A stretch of 54,203 nt of DNA from an uncultured Anaerotruncus sp. (GTDB lineage: Bacteria > Bacillota > Clostridia > Oscillospirales > CAG-272). Of this stretch, positions 45,341 to 52,563 are shown one piece after another; position 1 is the stretch's first letter; each line of letters begins with the position of its first letter. Where the stretch lies: the NCBI GenBank assembly GCA_905210995.1, contig CAJLZE010000004.1, forward strand, positions 1 through 54,203, read 5' to 3'. The notes beneath the pieces were generated by a model. It did no database searches, was not told the DNA's origin, and saw only the letters and a list, made by a program, of their open reading frames with translations. Both the position numbers and the translations under genes were made by a program.

Positions 45341-46058
45341 ATCCGATACCGGCGATGTCGCGTATTATTTTGCCTGCCATTATAAATCCCGCGACGGGCG
45401 GGACGAACGGAACGCTGCCGGGCGGGATGCGTCCGCGCTCGCCCTCCGGTGTCGGTTTCACGGCATAGGGATGCGCTTCTTCGCGCGAATACACCACGTT
45501 CAGCTTTTTTATGCCGCGCGCCTTGAGCTCGCGCCGCATAACGCGTGCGAGCGGGCATACCGAGGTGGAATAAATGTCTGCCAGTTCAAAGAGCTCGGGG
45601 TGCAGTTTGTTGCCCGCGCCCATAGCTGATATCACGGGCACTCCCGCAGCGGTCGCCCGCACGATTATATCGAGCTTTGCCGAAACGGTGTCTATGCAGT
45701 CGGCAACATAATCGAATTTACCGAAATCTATGCCGAGCTTTTCGGCGTCGCCGGGGAGATAGAAGGCGTTGAGCGTATGCATGCGGCAGTCGGGATCGAT
45801 GCTTGCGGCGCGTGCCGCAGCCGCATCTGTTTTTGGCGTGCCTATGTTGCTTTGATCGGTTATCAACTGACGGTTGAGGTTGGAAGGCGCTACGTCGTCG
45901 CCGTCGATGAGCGTTAGCTCTCCGACTCCCGCGCGGACGAGCGCTTCAAGCACGGCGCCGCCGACGCCGCCGAGTCCGAAAAGCGCGACGTGCGCGCGTT
46001 TCAGACGTCCGAGCGCTTCGGTGCCGAGCAGATATTCGGTCCTTGTCGAATCAAGCAT
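45339..46058 (-). CDS. tcdA: tRNA threonylcarbamoyladenosine dehydratase (TcdA/CsdL)
   Basis: 239-residue ThiF/E1-like ATP-dependent enzyme that converts t6A37 of ANN-decoding tRNAs to its cyclic form ct6A. The adenylation domain has the nucleotide loop FGLGGVGGAVLEALVRAG (about 29-46) and IDGDDVAPSNLNRQ (about 56-69). The TcdA-type C-terminal part includes VISAMGAGNKLHPELF and SVCPLARVMRRELKARG. It is monocistronic with its own promoter. Confidence 0.92.
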   Translation of the reverse strand: MLDSTRTEYLLGTEALGRLKRAHVALFGLGGVGGAVLEALVRAGVGELTLIDGDDVAPSNLNRQLITDQSNIGTPKTDAAAARAASIDPDCRMHTLNAFYLPGDAEKLGIDFGKFDYVADCIDTVSAKLDIIVRATAAGVPVISAMGAGNKLHPELFELADIYSTSVCPLARVMRRELKARGIKKLNVVYSREEAHPYAVKPTPEGERGRIPPGSVPFVPPVAGFIMAGKIIRDIAGIG

Positions 46059-46102
46059 GAAAAATGCCTCCGGTAGTCTTTTGCCTTAATGAACTGTATA
46101 TT

Positions 46103-46131
46103 ATCATACCATAAAACACGCCCGGTTTCAA
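46103..46131 (-). promoter_or_regulatory. Promoter for tcdA
   Basis: On the minus strand TTGAAA (46126-46131) and TATGAT (46103-46108) with a 17-base spacer. Confidence 0.7.
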
Positions 46132-46201
46132 CCTCGGGACGGCAAAAAACGGGACGGCGGCTTTTTTATTTGCCGCACGCGGTAAAAACACATAAAAATC
46201 T

Positions 46202-46230
46202 TTGACAAACGGAGTTTTTTGCTGTATACT
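46202..46230 (+). promoter_or_regulatory. Promoter for Nudix-MFS-GDPD operon
   Basis: TTGACA (46202-46207) and TATACT (46225-46230) with a 17-base spacer, 40 bases before the TTG start. Confidence 0.8.
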
Positions 46231-46270
46231 AAAGCTGAACCTTTGGAGCATACGAAAGGGGAATGAGCTT

Positions 46271-46843
46271 TTGAACGAAAAGGACATGACAGAGGTACGT
46301 CTGTCGGGAGAAAAAATATTTGATGGCAGAGTGATACGTGTCGAGCGCGACACGGTAAGGCTGCCGGACGGAGCCCGGGCGACGCGCGAGGTGGTGAGGC
46401 ATCCGGGTGCTGTCTGTGTCGTTCCGCTGACGGACAAAAACGAGGTGCTGCTCGTGAGGCAGTACAGATATCCCGAGGCGACGGTAATGACCGAGATCCC
46501 CGCGGGAAAGCTTGAGCCGGGAGAACACTCGGAGGAACATTTTGCGGACGCGGCGCGGCGCGAGCTGCGCGAGGAGACGGGAGCCGTGTGTGACCGGCTG
46601 ACGTTTATAGGCGATTTTTATTCTTCTCCTGCAATACTCGACGAGGTGATACACATGTACCTTGCCGAGGGACTTCACATGGGAGAGGCGTCTCCCGATG
46701 ATGATGAATTTCTGAACCTTATCAGCATGCCGCTCGATGCGCTCTGCGATATGGCGGCGCGCGGTGAGATAACCGACGGCAAAACGCAGGCGGCGGTGCT
46801 GAAGGTCAGGTATATAATTGATAAAAGGAGCAAAAAGCAATGA
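46271..46843 (+). CDS. Nudix hydrolase, ADP-ribose pyrophosphatase-like
   Basis: 190 residues. N-terminal strands typical of ADP-ribose pyrophosphatases (DGRVIRVERDTVRLPDG, GAVCVVPLTDKNEVLLVRQYR) precede the Nudix box (AGKLEPGE ... RRELREETGA). Between the Glu of GKLEPGE and REL there are 11 residues instead of 7, a four-residue insertion. The start is TTG at 46271: GAAAGGGG lies about 9 bases before it, while the next ATG (46286) is too far from any ribosome site. It overlaps the MFS gene by ATGA. Confidence 0.88.
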   Translation: MNEKDMTEVRLSGEKIFDGRVIRVERDTVRLPDGARATREVVRHPGAVCVVPLTDKNEVLLVRQYRYPEATVMTEIPAGKLEPGEHSEEHFADAARRELREETGAVCDRLTFIGDFYSSPAILDEVIHMYLAEGLHMGEASPDDDEFLNLISMPLDALCDMAARGEITDGKTQAAVLKVRYIIDKRSKKQ

Positions 46844-48393
46844 AACTCAATGTAAAACGCACGGTGTGCGTAGGCTTTGCGTTTTTCCTTATCTGCACCT
46901 TCTGGCAGGCTTACGACACGATAATCCCCAAAATACTCACCGACCGCTTCGGTATGTCGCAGTCGGTGTCCGGCTTTATCATGGCACTTGACAACATCCT
47001 TGCGCTGTTCATGCTGCCGCTGTTCGGCGTTCTGTCCGATAAGTGCCGTTCAAAGCTCGGCAGACGCACGCCGTTCATCCTTTTCGGCACGATAGCGGCA
47101 GTCGTTGCGTTGACGGGGCTCTCGCTCATATCGGGCGCGCAGCTTTCAAAGATAGGCGATATCGGCAGCAGGGAAGCGCAATACATGATATACGACGTCA
47201 AAAAGGACGCCGATCTTGTGACGCCGGGCGGCGAAAAGTTCAGACTCTCCGATAAATTCACGCGTGACGAGTTCGCCGCGATAGAGAGCATCGACGCGGA
47301 GACGGGCAAGGCGACCGACGACTATACGAATTACGTCGTTCCCGCAAGACAGTCGTATGTAAAGACAGAGATCACGGCAAAGAACACCGGCATTCTTGTC
47401 GGATTTATTGCGATACTGCTTGTGCTGCTCATGGCAATGGCGACCTTCCGCACGCCCGCCGTGGCGCTGATGCCCGACGTGACGCCCAAGCCGCTCCGCT
47501 CAAAGGCAAACGCCATAATCAACCTTATGGGGACGATAGGCGGCAGCCTTGTGCTCGGTCTCGGTATCGTCCTCAAAACCGGCAAGACGGCAAACACATT
47601 TATGAGCTATACCGGATATTTCTGCATCGTGGGCGGTATAATGCTCGTCTGCCTCTGTGCATTCATGCTGACCGTTAAAGAGCCGCGCCTTGTGAAGAAG
47701 ATGGAGGACGAGAGCCGCGAGTTCGGCATCGACGAGAGCGAAAACGACCTTGACGCCAAACACGAGGCGGGAGCGGGGAAGCTCTCACGCGGGGAGATGA
47801 CCTCTCTTGTGCTTATACTTGCCTCGGTCGTGTTCTGGTTCTTCGGTTATAACGCCGTAACGAGCAAATATTCCGTGTATGCGGGCAACGTGCTCAACCT
47901 TGACTACAACAGCACGCTCCTTGTCGCCAATATCGCGGCACTGATATCGTATATCCCCGTCGGCGCGGTCGCGTCGAAGATCGGGCGAAAAAAGACGATC
48001 ATAGCGGGCGTTATAATGCTCGGCACCGCCTTTACGGTCGCTGCGTTTCTTGACAACGGCACACCTCTGCCGGTGATGATGGTCATATTCGCGCTTGCGG
48101 GCATCGGCTGGGCAACGATAAACGTCAACTCCTTCCCGATGGTGGTCGAGCTGGCGCGCGGCGGCAATGTCGGAAAATACACCGGCTTTTACTATACCGC
48201 AAGCATGGCGGCGCAGACGCTCACGCCGGTCGTATCCGGTTTTATGATGGATAAGCTCGGAATGAGATCGCTCTTCCCGTATGCCGCCGTATGTGTGGCG
48301 TTTGCACTCATAACCATGACGTTTGTGCGTCACGGTGACTCGAAGCCCGAAAAGAAGGGCGCGCTCGAAACGCTCGGAGAGGGTGACGACTGA
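46840..48393 (+). CDS. MFS transporter, SLC45/GPH-like, with large external loop
   Basis: 517-residue major facilitator protein with about 12 membrane helices. The cytoplasmic loop 2-3 motif DKCRSKLGRRTPFILFG is typical of sugar and glycoside porters. After helix 3 (ending about residue 98) lies an unusual hydrophilic stretch of about 80 residues (IGSREAQYMIYDVKKDADL to VPARQSYVKTEITAKNT) that should face outward. A charged cytoplasmic linker follows helix 6. Co-transcription with a Nudix enzyme and a glycerophosphodiesterase does not reveal the substrate. Confidence 0.88.
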   Translation: MKLNVKRTVCVGFAFFLICTFWQAYDTIIPKILTDRFGMSQSVSGFIMALDNILALFMLPLFGVLSDKCRSKLGRRTPFILFGTIAAVVALTGLSLISGAQLSKIGDIGSREAQYMIYDVKKDADLVTPGGEKFRLSDKFTRDEFAAIESIDAETGKATDDYTNYVVPARQSYVKTEITAKNTGILVGFIAILLVLLMAMATFRTPAVALMPDVTPKPLRSKANAIINLMGTIGGSLVLGLGIVLKTGKTANTFMSYTGYFCIVGGIMLVCLCAFMLTVKEPRLVKKMEDESREFGIDESENDLDAKHEAGAGKLSRGEMTSLVLILASVVFWFFGYNAVTSKYSVYAGNVLNLDYNSTLLVANIAALISYIPVGAVASKIGRKKTIIAGVIMLGTAFTVAAFLDNGTPLPVMMVIFALAGIGWATINVNSFPMVVELARGGNVGKYTGFYYTASMAAQTLTPVVSGFMMDKLGMRSLFPYAAVCVAFALITMTFVRHGDSKPEKKGALETLGEGDD

Positions 48394-49220
48394 TGGCATT
48401 TCTGATAATAATTATAGTTCTGATAGCGCTGGCGGGGCTTTATCTTCTTGCGGTAAAGCCGCGCAAGGAGGCAAAGACTTCACTTGAGCCGCTCAAGACC
48501 GACTATGCTCATCGCGGTCTGTGGGATGACGACATTGCCGAAAACACCATGCCCGCATTCATGGCTGCCGATCGCGCCGGGTACGGGATAGAGCTTGACA
48601 TTCAGCTTTCCGCCGACGGCGAGATAATGGTATTTCACGACGACACGCTCGAGCGTCTCTGCGGCAGACCAGAAAAGGTAAGCGACCTTACCGCGTCGGA
48701 GCTGAGTTGGGTGGGGATCACCGGAAGCTGCGACCGCATTCCGACCTTCCGCGATGTTCTCACGCGCGTCGGCAAGGATACGCCGCTCCTCATCGAGTTG
48801 AAGGGCTACGATATTTCACTTTGCGAAAAGGCGGCGGCAATGCTTGACGAATACGACGGGTATTTCTGCATCGAATCCTTCAATCCGCTGCTGCTGAACT
48901 GGTTCCGCAAGAACCGTCCGAGATATGTGCGCGGTCAGCTCACGACGAATCTTTTCCGCAACAACAAGAAGGGGAACTTCTTTGTCAATCTCATTGCGAC
49001 GCCGATGCTCCTGAACTTTCTGTCGCGCCCCGACTTTATTGCAAGCGATATCGAGTGGCAGAACAGCCTGCCCGTTCGCATATGCACCAAGCTTTTTCAC
49101 GCTCCGCTCTTTTTGTGGACGATAGACACGCCCGAAAAGTATGCCTCGGCGCGCCGCACAGGTCAGGCGGTGATATTCCAGCATATAACGCCCGAGCCGA
49201 GAAGCAAAGGTAGAAAATAA
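48393..49220 (+). CDS. Glycerophosphodiester phosphodiesterase
   Basis: 275 residues. An N-terminal membrane helix (about 2-22) is followed by a GDPD TIM barrel with the catalytic motif YAHRGLWDDDIAENTMPAF (His, Arg, Glu, Asn; about 39-57), metal ligands in GIELDIQLSADG and the second His in MVFHDDTLERL. It hydrolyses glycerophosphodiesters to glycerol-3-phosphate and an alcohol, here with the enzyme tethered to the membrane. Its ATG shares one base with the MFS stop codon. A terminator follows. Confidence 0.93.
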   Translation: MAFLIIIIVLIALAGLYLLAVKPRKEAKTSLEPLKTDYAHRGLWDDDIAENTMPAFMAADRAGYGIELDIQLSADGEIMVFHDDTLERLCGRPEKVSDLTASELSWVGITGSCDRIPTFRDVLTRVGKDTPLLIELKGYDISLCEKAAAMLDEYDGYFCIESFNPLLLNWFRKNRPRYVRGQLTTNLFRNNKKGNFFVNLIATPMLLNFLSRPDFIASDIEWQNSLPVRICTKLFHAPLFLWTIDTPEKYASARRTGQAVIFQHITPEPRSKGRK

Positions 49221-49221
49221 A

Positions 49222-49257
49222 ACAAAACCGTCAGAGCCGCGGCTCTGACGGTTTTGT
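49222..49257. terminator. Bidirectional terminator, perfect palindrome
   Basis: ACAAAACCGTCAGAGCCG and CGGCTCTGACGGTTTTGT form an 18-bp palindrome followed by TTTTTT. It lies between the GDPD gene and the convergent acetyltransferase gene. Confidence 0.9.
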
Positions 49258-49261
49258 TTTT

Positions 49262-49750
49262 TCAAAGCGGTTTTCTGTAATAGTCGATACTCAGCGTTTT
49301 TCCGAATTTTACGGCAACGTCATGTATCGTTCCTTCACGGACGAAGCCGTTTTTCTCGTGAAACGCGACGGAGCCGGCGTTTTCGCTCGTGATTATCGAG
49401 ATGAGCGTGGTGATGCCGTATTCCGCGGCTTTCTTTTCGATGTCGGCAAGCAGGATGCCGCCGATGTGCTCGTGCAGGTGTTCGTGACTCACGTATATCG
49501 AAAGATCTGCGGTGCGGCGGTAGGCGCTGCGCGGGTTGAAGGTGTCGAGATAGGCATATCCCGTGACCTCGCCCGCATCGTTGCGCGCCACGATATAGGG
49601 ATATGTGCGGCTTATCCTTGCCACACGTGCGGCGAATTCCTCGCGACTCACCTCTTCCTCTTCAAGCGTAAAACAGGTGTTCCGTATGTAATAATTATAG
49701 ATATCGCAGCACGCGCCGATGTCGGCGGGGCTTATTTTTTCGGTCCTCAC
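49262..49750 (-). CDS. GNAT acetyltransferase, phosphinothricin-acetyltransferase-like
   Basis: 162 residues. Segments ISPADIGACCDIYNYYIRNTCFTLEEE, GYAYLDTFNPRSAYRRTADLSIYV and ENAGSVAFHEKNGFVREGTI match the PAT/YncA branch of GNAT N-acetyltransferases, which acetylate amino groups of phosphinothricin-like compounds or amino acids such as methionine sulfone. The cofactor loop is HEHIGGILL. The substrate is not known. It lies 3 bases after the DUF4965 gene, on one transcript. Confidence 0.87.
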   Translation of the reverse strand: MRTEKISPADIGACCDIYNYYIRNTCFTLEEEEVSREEFAARVARISRTYPYIVARNDAGEVTGYAYLDTFNPRSAYRRTADLSIYVSHEHLHEHIGGILLADIEKKAAEYGITTLISIITSENAGSVAFHEKNGFVREGTIHDVAVKFGKTLSIDYYRKPL

Positions 49751-49753
49751 GGG

Positions 49754-51649
49754 TCAGTTTACCTTCATTATCCCTTTGTATTCAAGCAGCTTGATGAAAA
49801 GTCCGCCGATGACCGAGCGGTGCTGGAAGTGGTGGTGCATCGTCGTTACGGTGTCGTACCAGTCTGTCATGGGTACGCGGTCGGGAGTGAGGTGATAGGC
49901 GAGCCACAGCGGCTCGATGTATCGTTCAAATGTCCCGCGGTCGTGTGAGAGCGTCGCCGTCCATACAATCCAGTCCGCCTTTGTGTATTTTGCGCGGTTG
50001 TCAAGCGGCATTCCGTAAGGATTGAAGTGGCGGAAGTTGGTCGCAAGCTCGCTTTCGAACACGTAAGACGGGAATATATTGCTGCCGAACAACTTGTCCC
50101 ACACGGCGTTGTACTTCATGCTGTATGTGCCGGGCCGATCGTAGGCAAGGCGGAAGCTGCCGTCTCCGTTGTCGGCGCGGCGGCACCAGTCGGAGGCTAT
50201 CTCGCGCGCGGCGGCATCATATTTTTTCTCAAGCTCGGTGTTGCCGAGCATGCGGTGTATCACCGACAGCCCTTCAAGCCCGCTTATCGCCTTGAGGGAA
50301 AGGTTGCAGTTGTGAGCAAGGTGTCCCGCAAAATCGTCGGTGCAGAGCTGATTTTCGGGATCCTTGCCGAATTTTATCAGATATTCAGCCCATGTGTTGA
50401 GTGTGTCGATATGCTTTGCGGCAAAGTCGGCGTTGCCGAGGGCTATCGAGGCTGTTGCAGCCATAACGAGCATATTTCCGCATTCCTCGACCGGCATCTG
50501 CTTGTCGGGCAGGTTGCCGCCGCCGTAAAACTGACCGTTGAGCAGCGGATATCTGCCTGCGTCGTGCGGTGCAAAGTCGTACTGCCAGTCGTCGGAGGCC
50601 GCGTATCTGAATATCGGGCGCATCATGCCTATGACAAGCTCGGGATTGTAGATGAGGAACATGGGGATAGAGGGATAGCTGACGTCAACGGTAGCGGCGC
50701 AGCCGTTTGAGAAGCATTCCTTTGAGATAAACAGCAGCTCGCCGTTCTCGTCAAGCACCGCCTTGTGAGCGGCGATAGCCTGTCTCCAGGCGAGCGACAG
50801 CATATCCGCATACTTTTCACCGCCCGCAAGGGTAGCGTCCGTTCTCAGCTCTTTGGAAAACTCGTCGGCGCGGCGTTCGAGCTTCACCCAGTCCTCAGCG
50901 GCATCGGCGAGAGCTTCTTCTATCGTCTTGCCCTTGCTGTTCCAGACGGAGCGCAGATGCTTGCCGAAGTATTCGATGCTTTCTGTGTCATCGTATGCGA
51001 ACATTATAAGCGCATTTTCGCCCGACTTTACGGTTTTTTTCAGCACGGCGTATTTCATGCCGTCGGAGCCGTCAATAAACGATGTATCGGCGTCGCCCTT
51101 GGCGGCGAGCCAGAAATAGCCCCAGTCGATGCGCACATTGTCTCCGCTTCGCCAGAGCGGCTTCTGCTCGGTGTTGCCCATTTTTACGGCTTTGCCTCCG
51201 CGGAAGGCGATTGTCTCACCAGCGACCGTACCTTCGCCGCGCAGATTGAGGCAAAGCTCTTCTGATGCCGATATCTTTATTTTGGCAGGCGACCCGTCGG
51301 CGGTCGTGCAGGAAAGTGCGAGATATGAGACGGGGCGTGTCATTATCTCAAGATCGTCGGCAAACAGCGGAGTCATAAAGCGCAGGCCGAGCGTTATCTC
51401 ATCGTTTTTTAAAACATAGCTTGTGGTCAGCGCGTCATAGAAAAAGTCGGTCTGCGGGATCTTTTCGCGTTTTCCCGCGTCGCCCATAAAGACATATTCC
51501 TTGCCGTTTACGGTAACGGTACCTTCAATGGTGTTCGGTGAGCCCGTCCAGTGGCGTGTGGTGCCTTCGTTAAGGCGGTCGTTTACCGACCATACGGAAA
51601 AATACGGATCGACCGTTATAAGCGGTATTGCCGGGGGTCTCAGTTTCAT
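49754..51649 (-). CDS. Glutaminase A-like DUF4964/DUF5127/DUF4965/DUF1793 protein
   Basis: 631 residues. The N-terminal block PAIPLITVDPYFSVWSVNDRLNEG is DUF4964-like. It is followed by a beta-rich DUF5127-like region, then an (alpha/alpha)6 barrel with AWRQAIAAHKAVLDENGELLFISKE, EECGNMLVMAATASIALGN and AGHLAHNCNLSLKAISGL. The family includes fungal glutaminase GtaA and many uncharacterised presumed glycan-active proteins. No signal peptide was found when started at 51649, where AAAGGA lies about 12 bases upstream, so it appears cytoplasmic, unlike most relatives. The frame remains open upstream to 51871 but crosses the promoter. Confidence 0.85.
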   Translation of the reverse strand: MKLRPPAIPLITVDPYFSVWSVNDRLNEGTTRHWTGSPNTIEGTVTVNGKEYVFMGDAGKREKIPQTDFFYDALTTSYVLKNDEITLGLRFMTPLFADDLEIMTRPVSYLALSCTTADGSPAKIKISASEELCLNLRGEGTVAGETIAFRGGKAVKMGNTEQKPLWRSGDNVRIDWGYFWLAAKGDADTSFIDGSDGMKYAVLKKTVKSGENALIMFAYDDTESIEYFGKHLRSVWNSKGKTIEEALADAAEDWVKLERRADEFSKELRTDATLAGGEKYADMLSLAWRQAIAAHKAVLDENGELLFISKECFSNGCAATVDVSYPSIPMFLIYNPELVIGMMRPIFRYAASDDWQYDFAPHDAGRYPLLNGQFYGGGNLPDKQMPVEECGNMLVMAATASIALGNADFAAKHIDTLNTWAEYLIKFGKDPENQLCTDDFAGHLAHNCNLSLKAISGLEGLSVIHRMLGNTELEKKYDAAAREIASDWCRRADNGDGSFRLAYDRPGTYSMKYNAVWDKLFGSNIFPSYVFESELATNFRHFNPYGMPLDNRAKYTKADWIVWTATLSHDRGTFERYIEPLWLAYHLTPDRVPMTDWYDTVTTMHHHFQHRSVIGGLFIKLLEYKGIMKVN

Positions 51650-51686
51650 TTTATCAACATTCCTTTCGGCTTTTTTGTTCTGATTT

Positions 51687-51715
51687 ATTATAACAGATGT
51701 GAGCCGTGCCGTCAA
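51687..51715 (-). promoter_or_regulatory. Promoter for DUF4965-acetyltransferase operon
   Basis: On the minus strand TTGACG (51710-51715) and TATAAT (51687-51692) with a 17-base spacer, about 38 bases before the start codon. The 327-base gap 51650-51976 otherwise holds the feo promoter and three inverted repeats. Confidence 0.75.
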
Positions 51716-51792
51716 TGCCGTTGGGAAAATAATTGCCGTCGGGAAGGGGAGGAGCAGCATACTTTTCTGATAGGCAAATTGAACAATTAAAA

Positions 51793-51810
51793 GGTTAGCT
51801 GAGGCTAACT
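51793..51810. promoter_or_regulatory. Feo-locus inverted repeat box 1
   Basis: GGTTAGCTGAGGCTAACT: half-sites GGTTAG and CTAACT separated by six bases. It lies about 55 bases upstream of the feo -35 element, between the divergent promoters. Confidence 0.65.
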
Positions 51811-51864
51811 TAGTGTGTATTGCGCCGAAAATGACGAAAAGGGGGATTTTTTTGAAAAAAACAC

Positions 51865-51893
51865 TTGACAAACGGACGGAATTCGTGTATCAT
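51865..51893 (+). promoter_or_regulatory. Promoter for feoA-feoA-feoB
   Basis: TTGACA (51865-51870) and TATCAT (51888-51893) with a 17-base spacer. The expected transcription start (about 51900) falls at the edge of inverted repeat box 2. Confidence 0.8.
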
Positions 51894-51900
51894 TATGCAC

Positions 51901-51918
51901 GGTTAGCAAGGGCTAACC
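51901..51918. promoter_or_regulatory. Feo-locus inverted repeat box 2 (perfect), at the transcription start
   Basis: GGTTAGCAAGGGCTAACC: perfect 7-bp arms with a 4-base centre, immediately downstream of the -10 element. A bound regulator here would block initiation. Confidence 0.75.
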
Positions 51919-51934
51919 AATAATAAAGTCCTTG

Positions 51935-51952
51935 GGTTAGCGGGTGCTAATT
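51935..51952. promoter_or_regulatory. Feo-locus inverted repeat box 3
   Basis: GGTTAGCGGGTGCTAATT: same layout as the other boxes with two mismatches in the right arm, 34 bases after box 2, in the feoA leader. Confidence 0.65.
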
Positions 51953-51976
51953 GCGGACTGTATGCGGAGTTTGAAA

Positions 51977-52189
51977 ATGATGCCACTGAGTCTTGCCGTT
52001 GTGGGCGAGGAAAACACGATAAAGAAAATAGGCGGGAACGCCGAGGTGAAGCAGCATCTTGAAAATCTCGGGTTCGTCGTCGGCGGAAACGTGACTGTTA
52101 TCACCGCTCTCGGCGGGAACGTGATCGTAAACGTCAAGGAATCCCGCGTTGCCATCAGCGAAGAGATGGCAAGAAAAATCATGGTTTGA
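51977..52189 (+). CDS. feoA: FeoA-family protein, first copy
   Basis: 70-residue SH3-like FeoA domain: MMPLSLAVVGEENTIKKIGG, HLENLGFVVGGNVTVITALGGNVIVNVKESRVAISEEMARKIMV. FeoA binds the cytoplasmic part of FeoB and supports ferrous iron uptake. The ATG at 51977 follows GGAG by 7 bases; the earlier in-frame ATG at 51944 falls inside inverted repeat box 3. A second, more canonical feoA follows, a double arrangement frequent in Clostridia. Confidence 0.9.
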   Translation: MMPLSLAVVGEENTIKKIGGNAEVKQHLENLGFVVGGNVTVITALGGNVIVNVKESRVAISEEMARKIMV

Positions 52190-52246
52190 CGGCACTGTGT
52201 GCCCGAACAATAAAGTCATGCAATTCTATCAAGGAGGATACAGGCA

Positions 52247-52468
52247 ATGAAGACCTTAAGGCAGGCAAAGATCGGAGATACCGTAAAAGTCGTAAAGCTT
52301 CACGGCGAGGGTGCGGTCAAGCGTCGCATCATGGACATGGGTATTACCAAAGGCGTCGAAGTTTACGTCCGCAAGGTTGCACCGCTCGGCGACCCGATCG
52401 AAGTTACTGTGCGCGGATACGAGCTTTCGCTCCGCAAGGCGGACGCTGATATGATCGAGGTTGAGTGA
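52247..52468 (+). CDS. feoA: FeoA-family protein, second copy
   Basis: 73-residue FeoA with the canonical pattern LRQAKIGDTVKVVKLHGEGAVKRRIMDMGITKGVEV and VTVRGYELSLRKADADMIEVE. A strong AAGGAGG ribosome site lies 9 bases before the ATG. It is probably the partner of FeoB, which starts 95 bases downstream; a fourth inverted repeat box lies in that gap. Confidence 0.95.
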   Translation: MKTLRQAKIGDTVKVVKLHGEGAVKRRIMDMGITKGVEVYVRKVAPLGDPIEVTVRGYELSLRKADADMIEVE

Positions 52469-52523
52469 TCTTCTTACCGGCATAACGCACGGGGACGCCG
52501 ATCCCCGATATTCAAAGATCAAC

Positions 52524-52541
52524 GGTTAGCAAAAACTAACC
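52524..52541. promoter_or_regulatory. Feo-locus inverted repeat box 4, between feoA and feoB
   Basis: GGTTAGCAAAAACTAACC: half-sites GGTTAG and CTAACC separated by six bases, 22 bases before the feoB start codon and just before its AAAGGA ribosome site. Confidence 0.7.
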
Positions 52542-52563
52542 CGATTCAGGAAAGGATCAAGAC

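Noticed and set aside
49754..51871. Upstream extension of the DUF4965 gene to 51871
   Set aside because: It would run through its own promoter and an inverted repeat box, and the family N-terminus starts at 51649.
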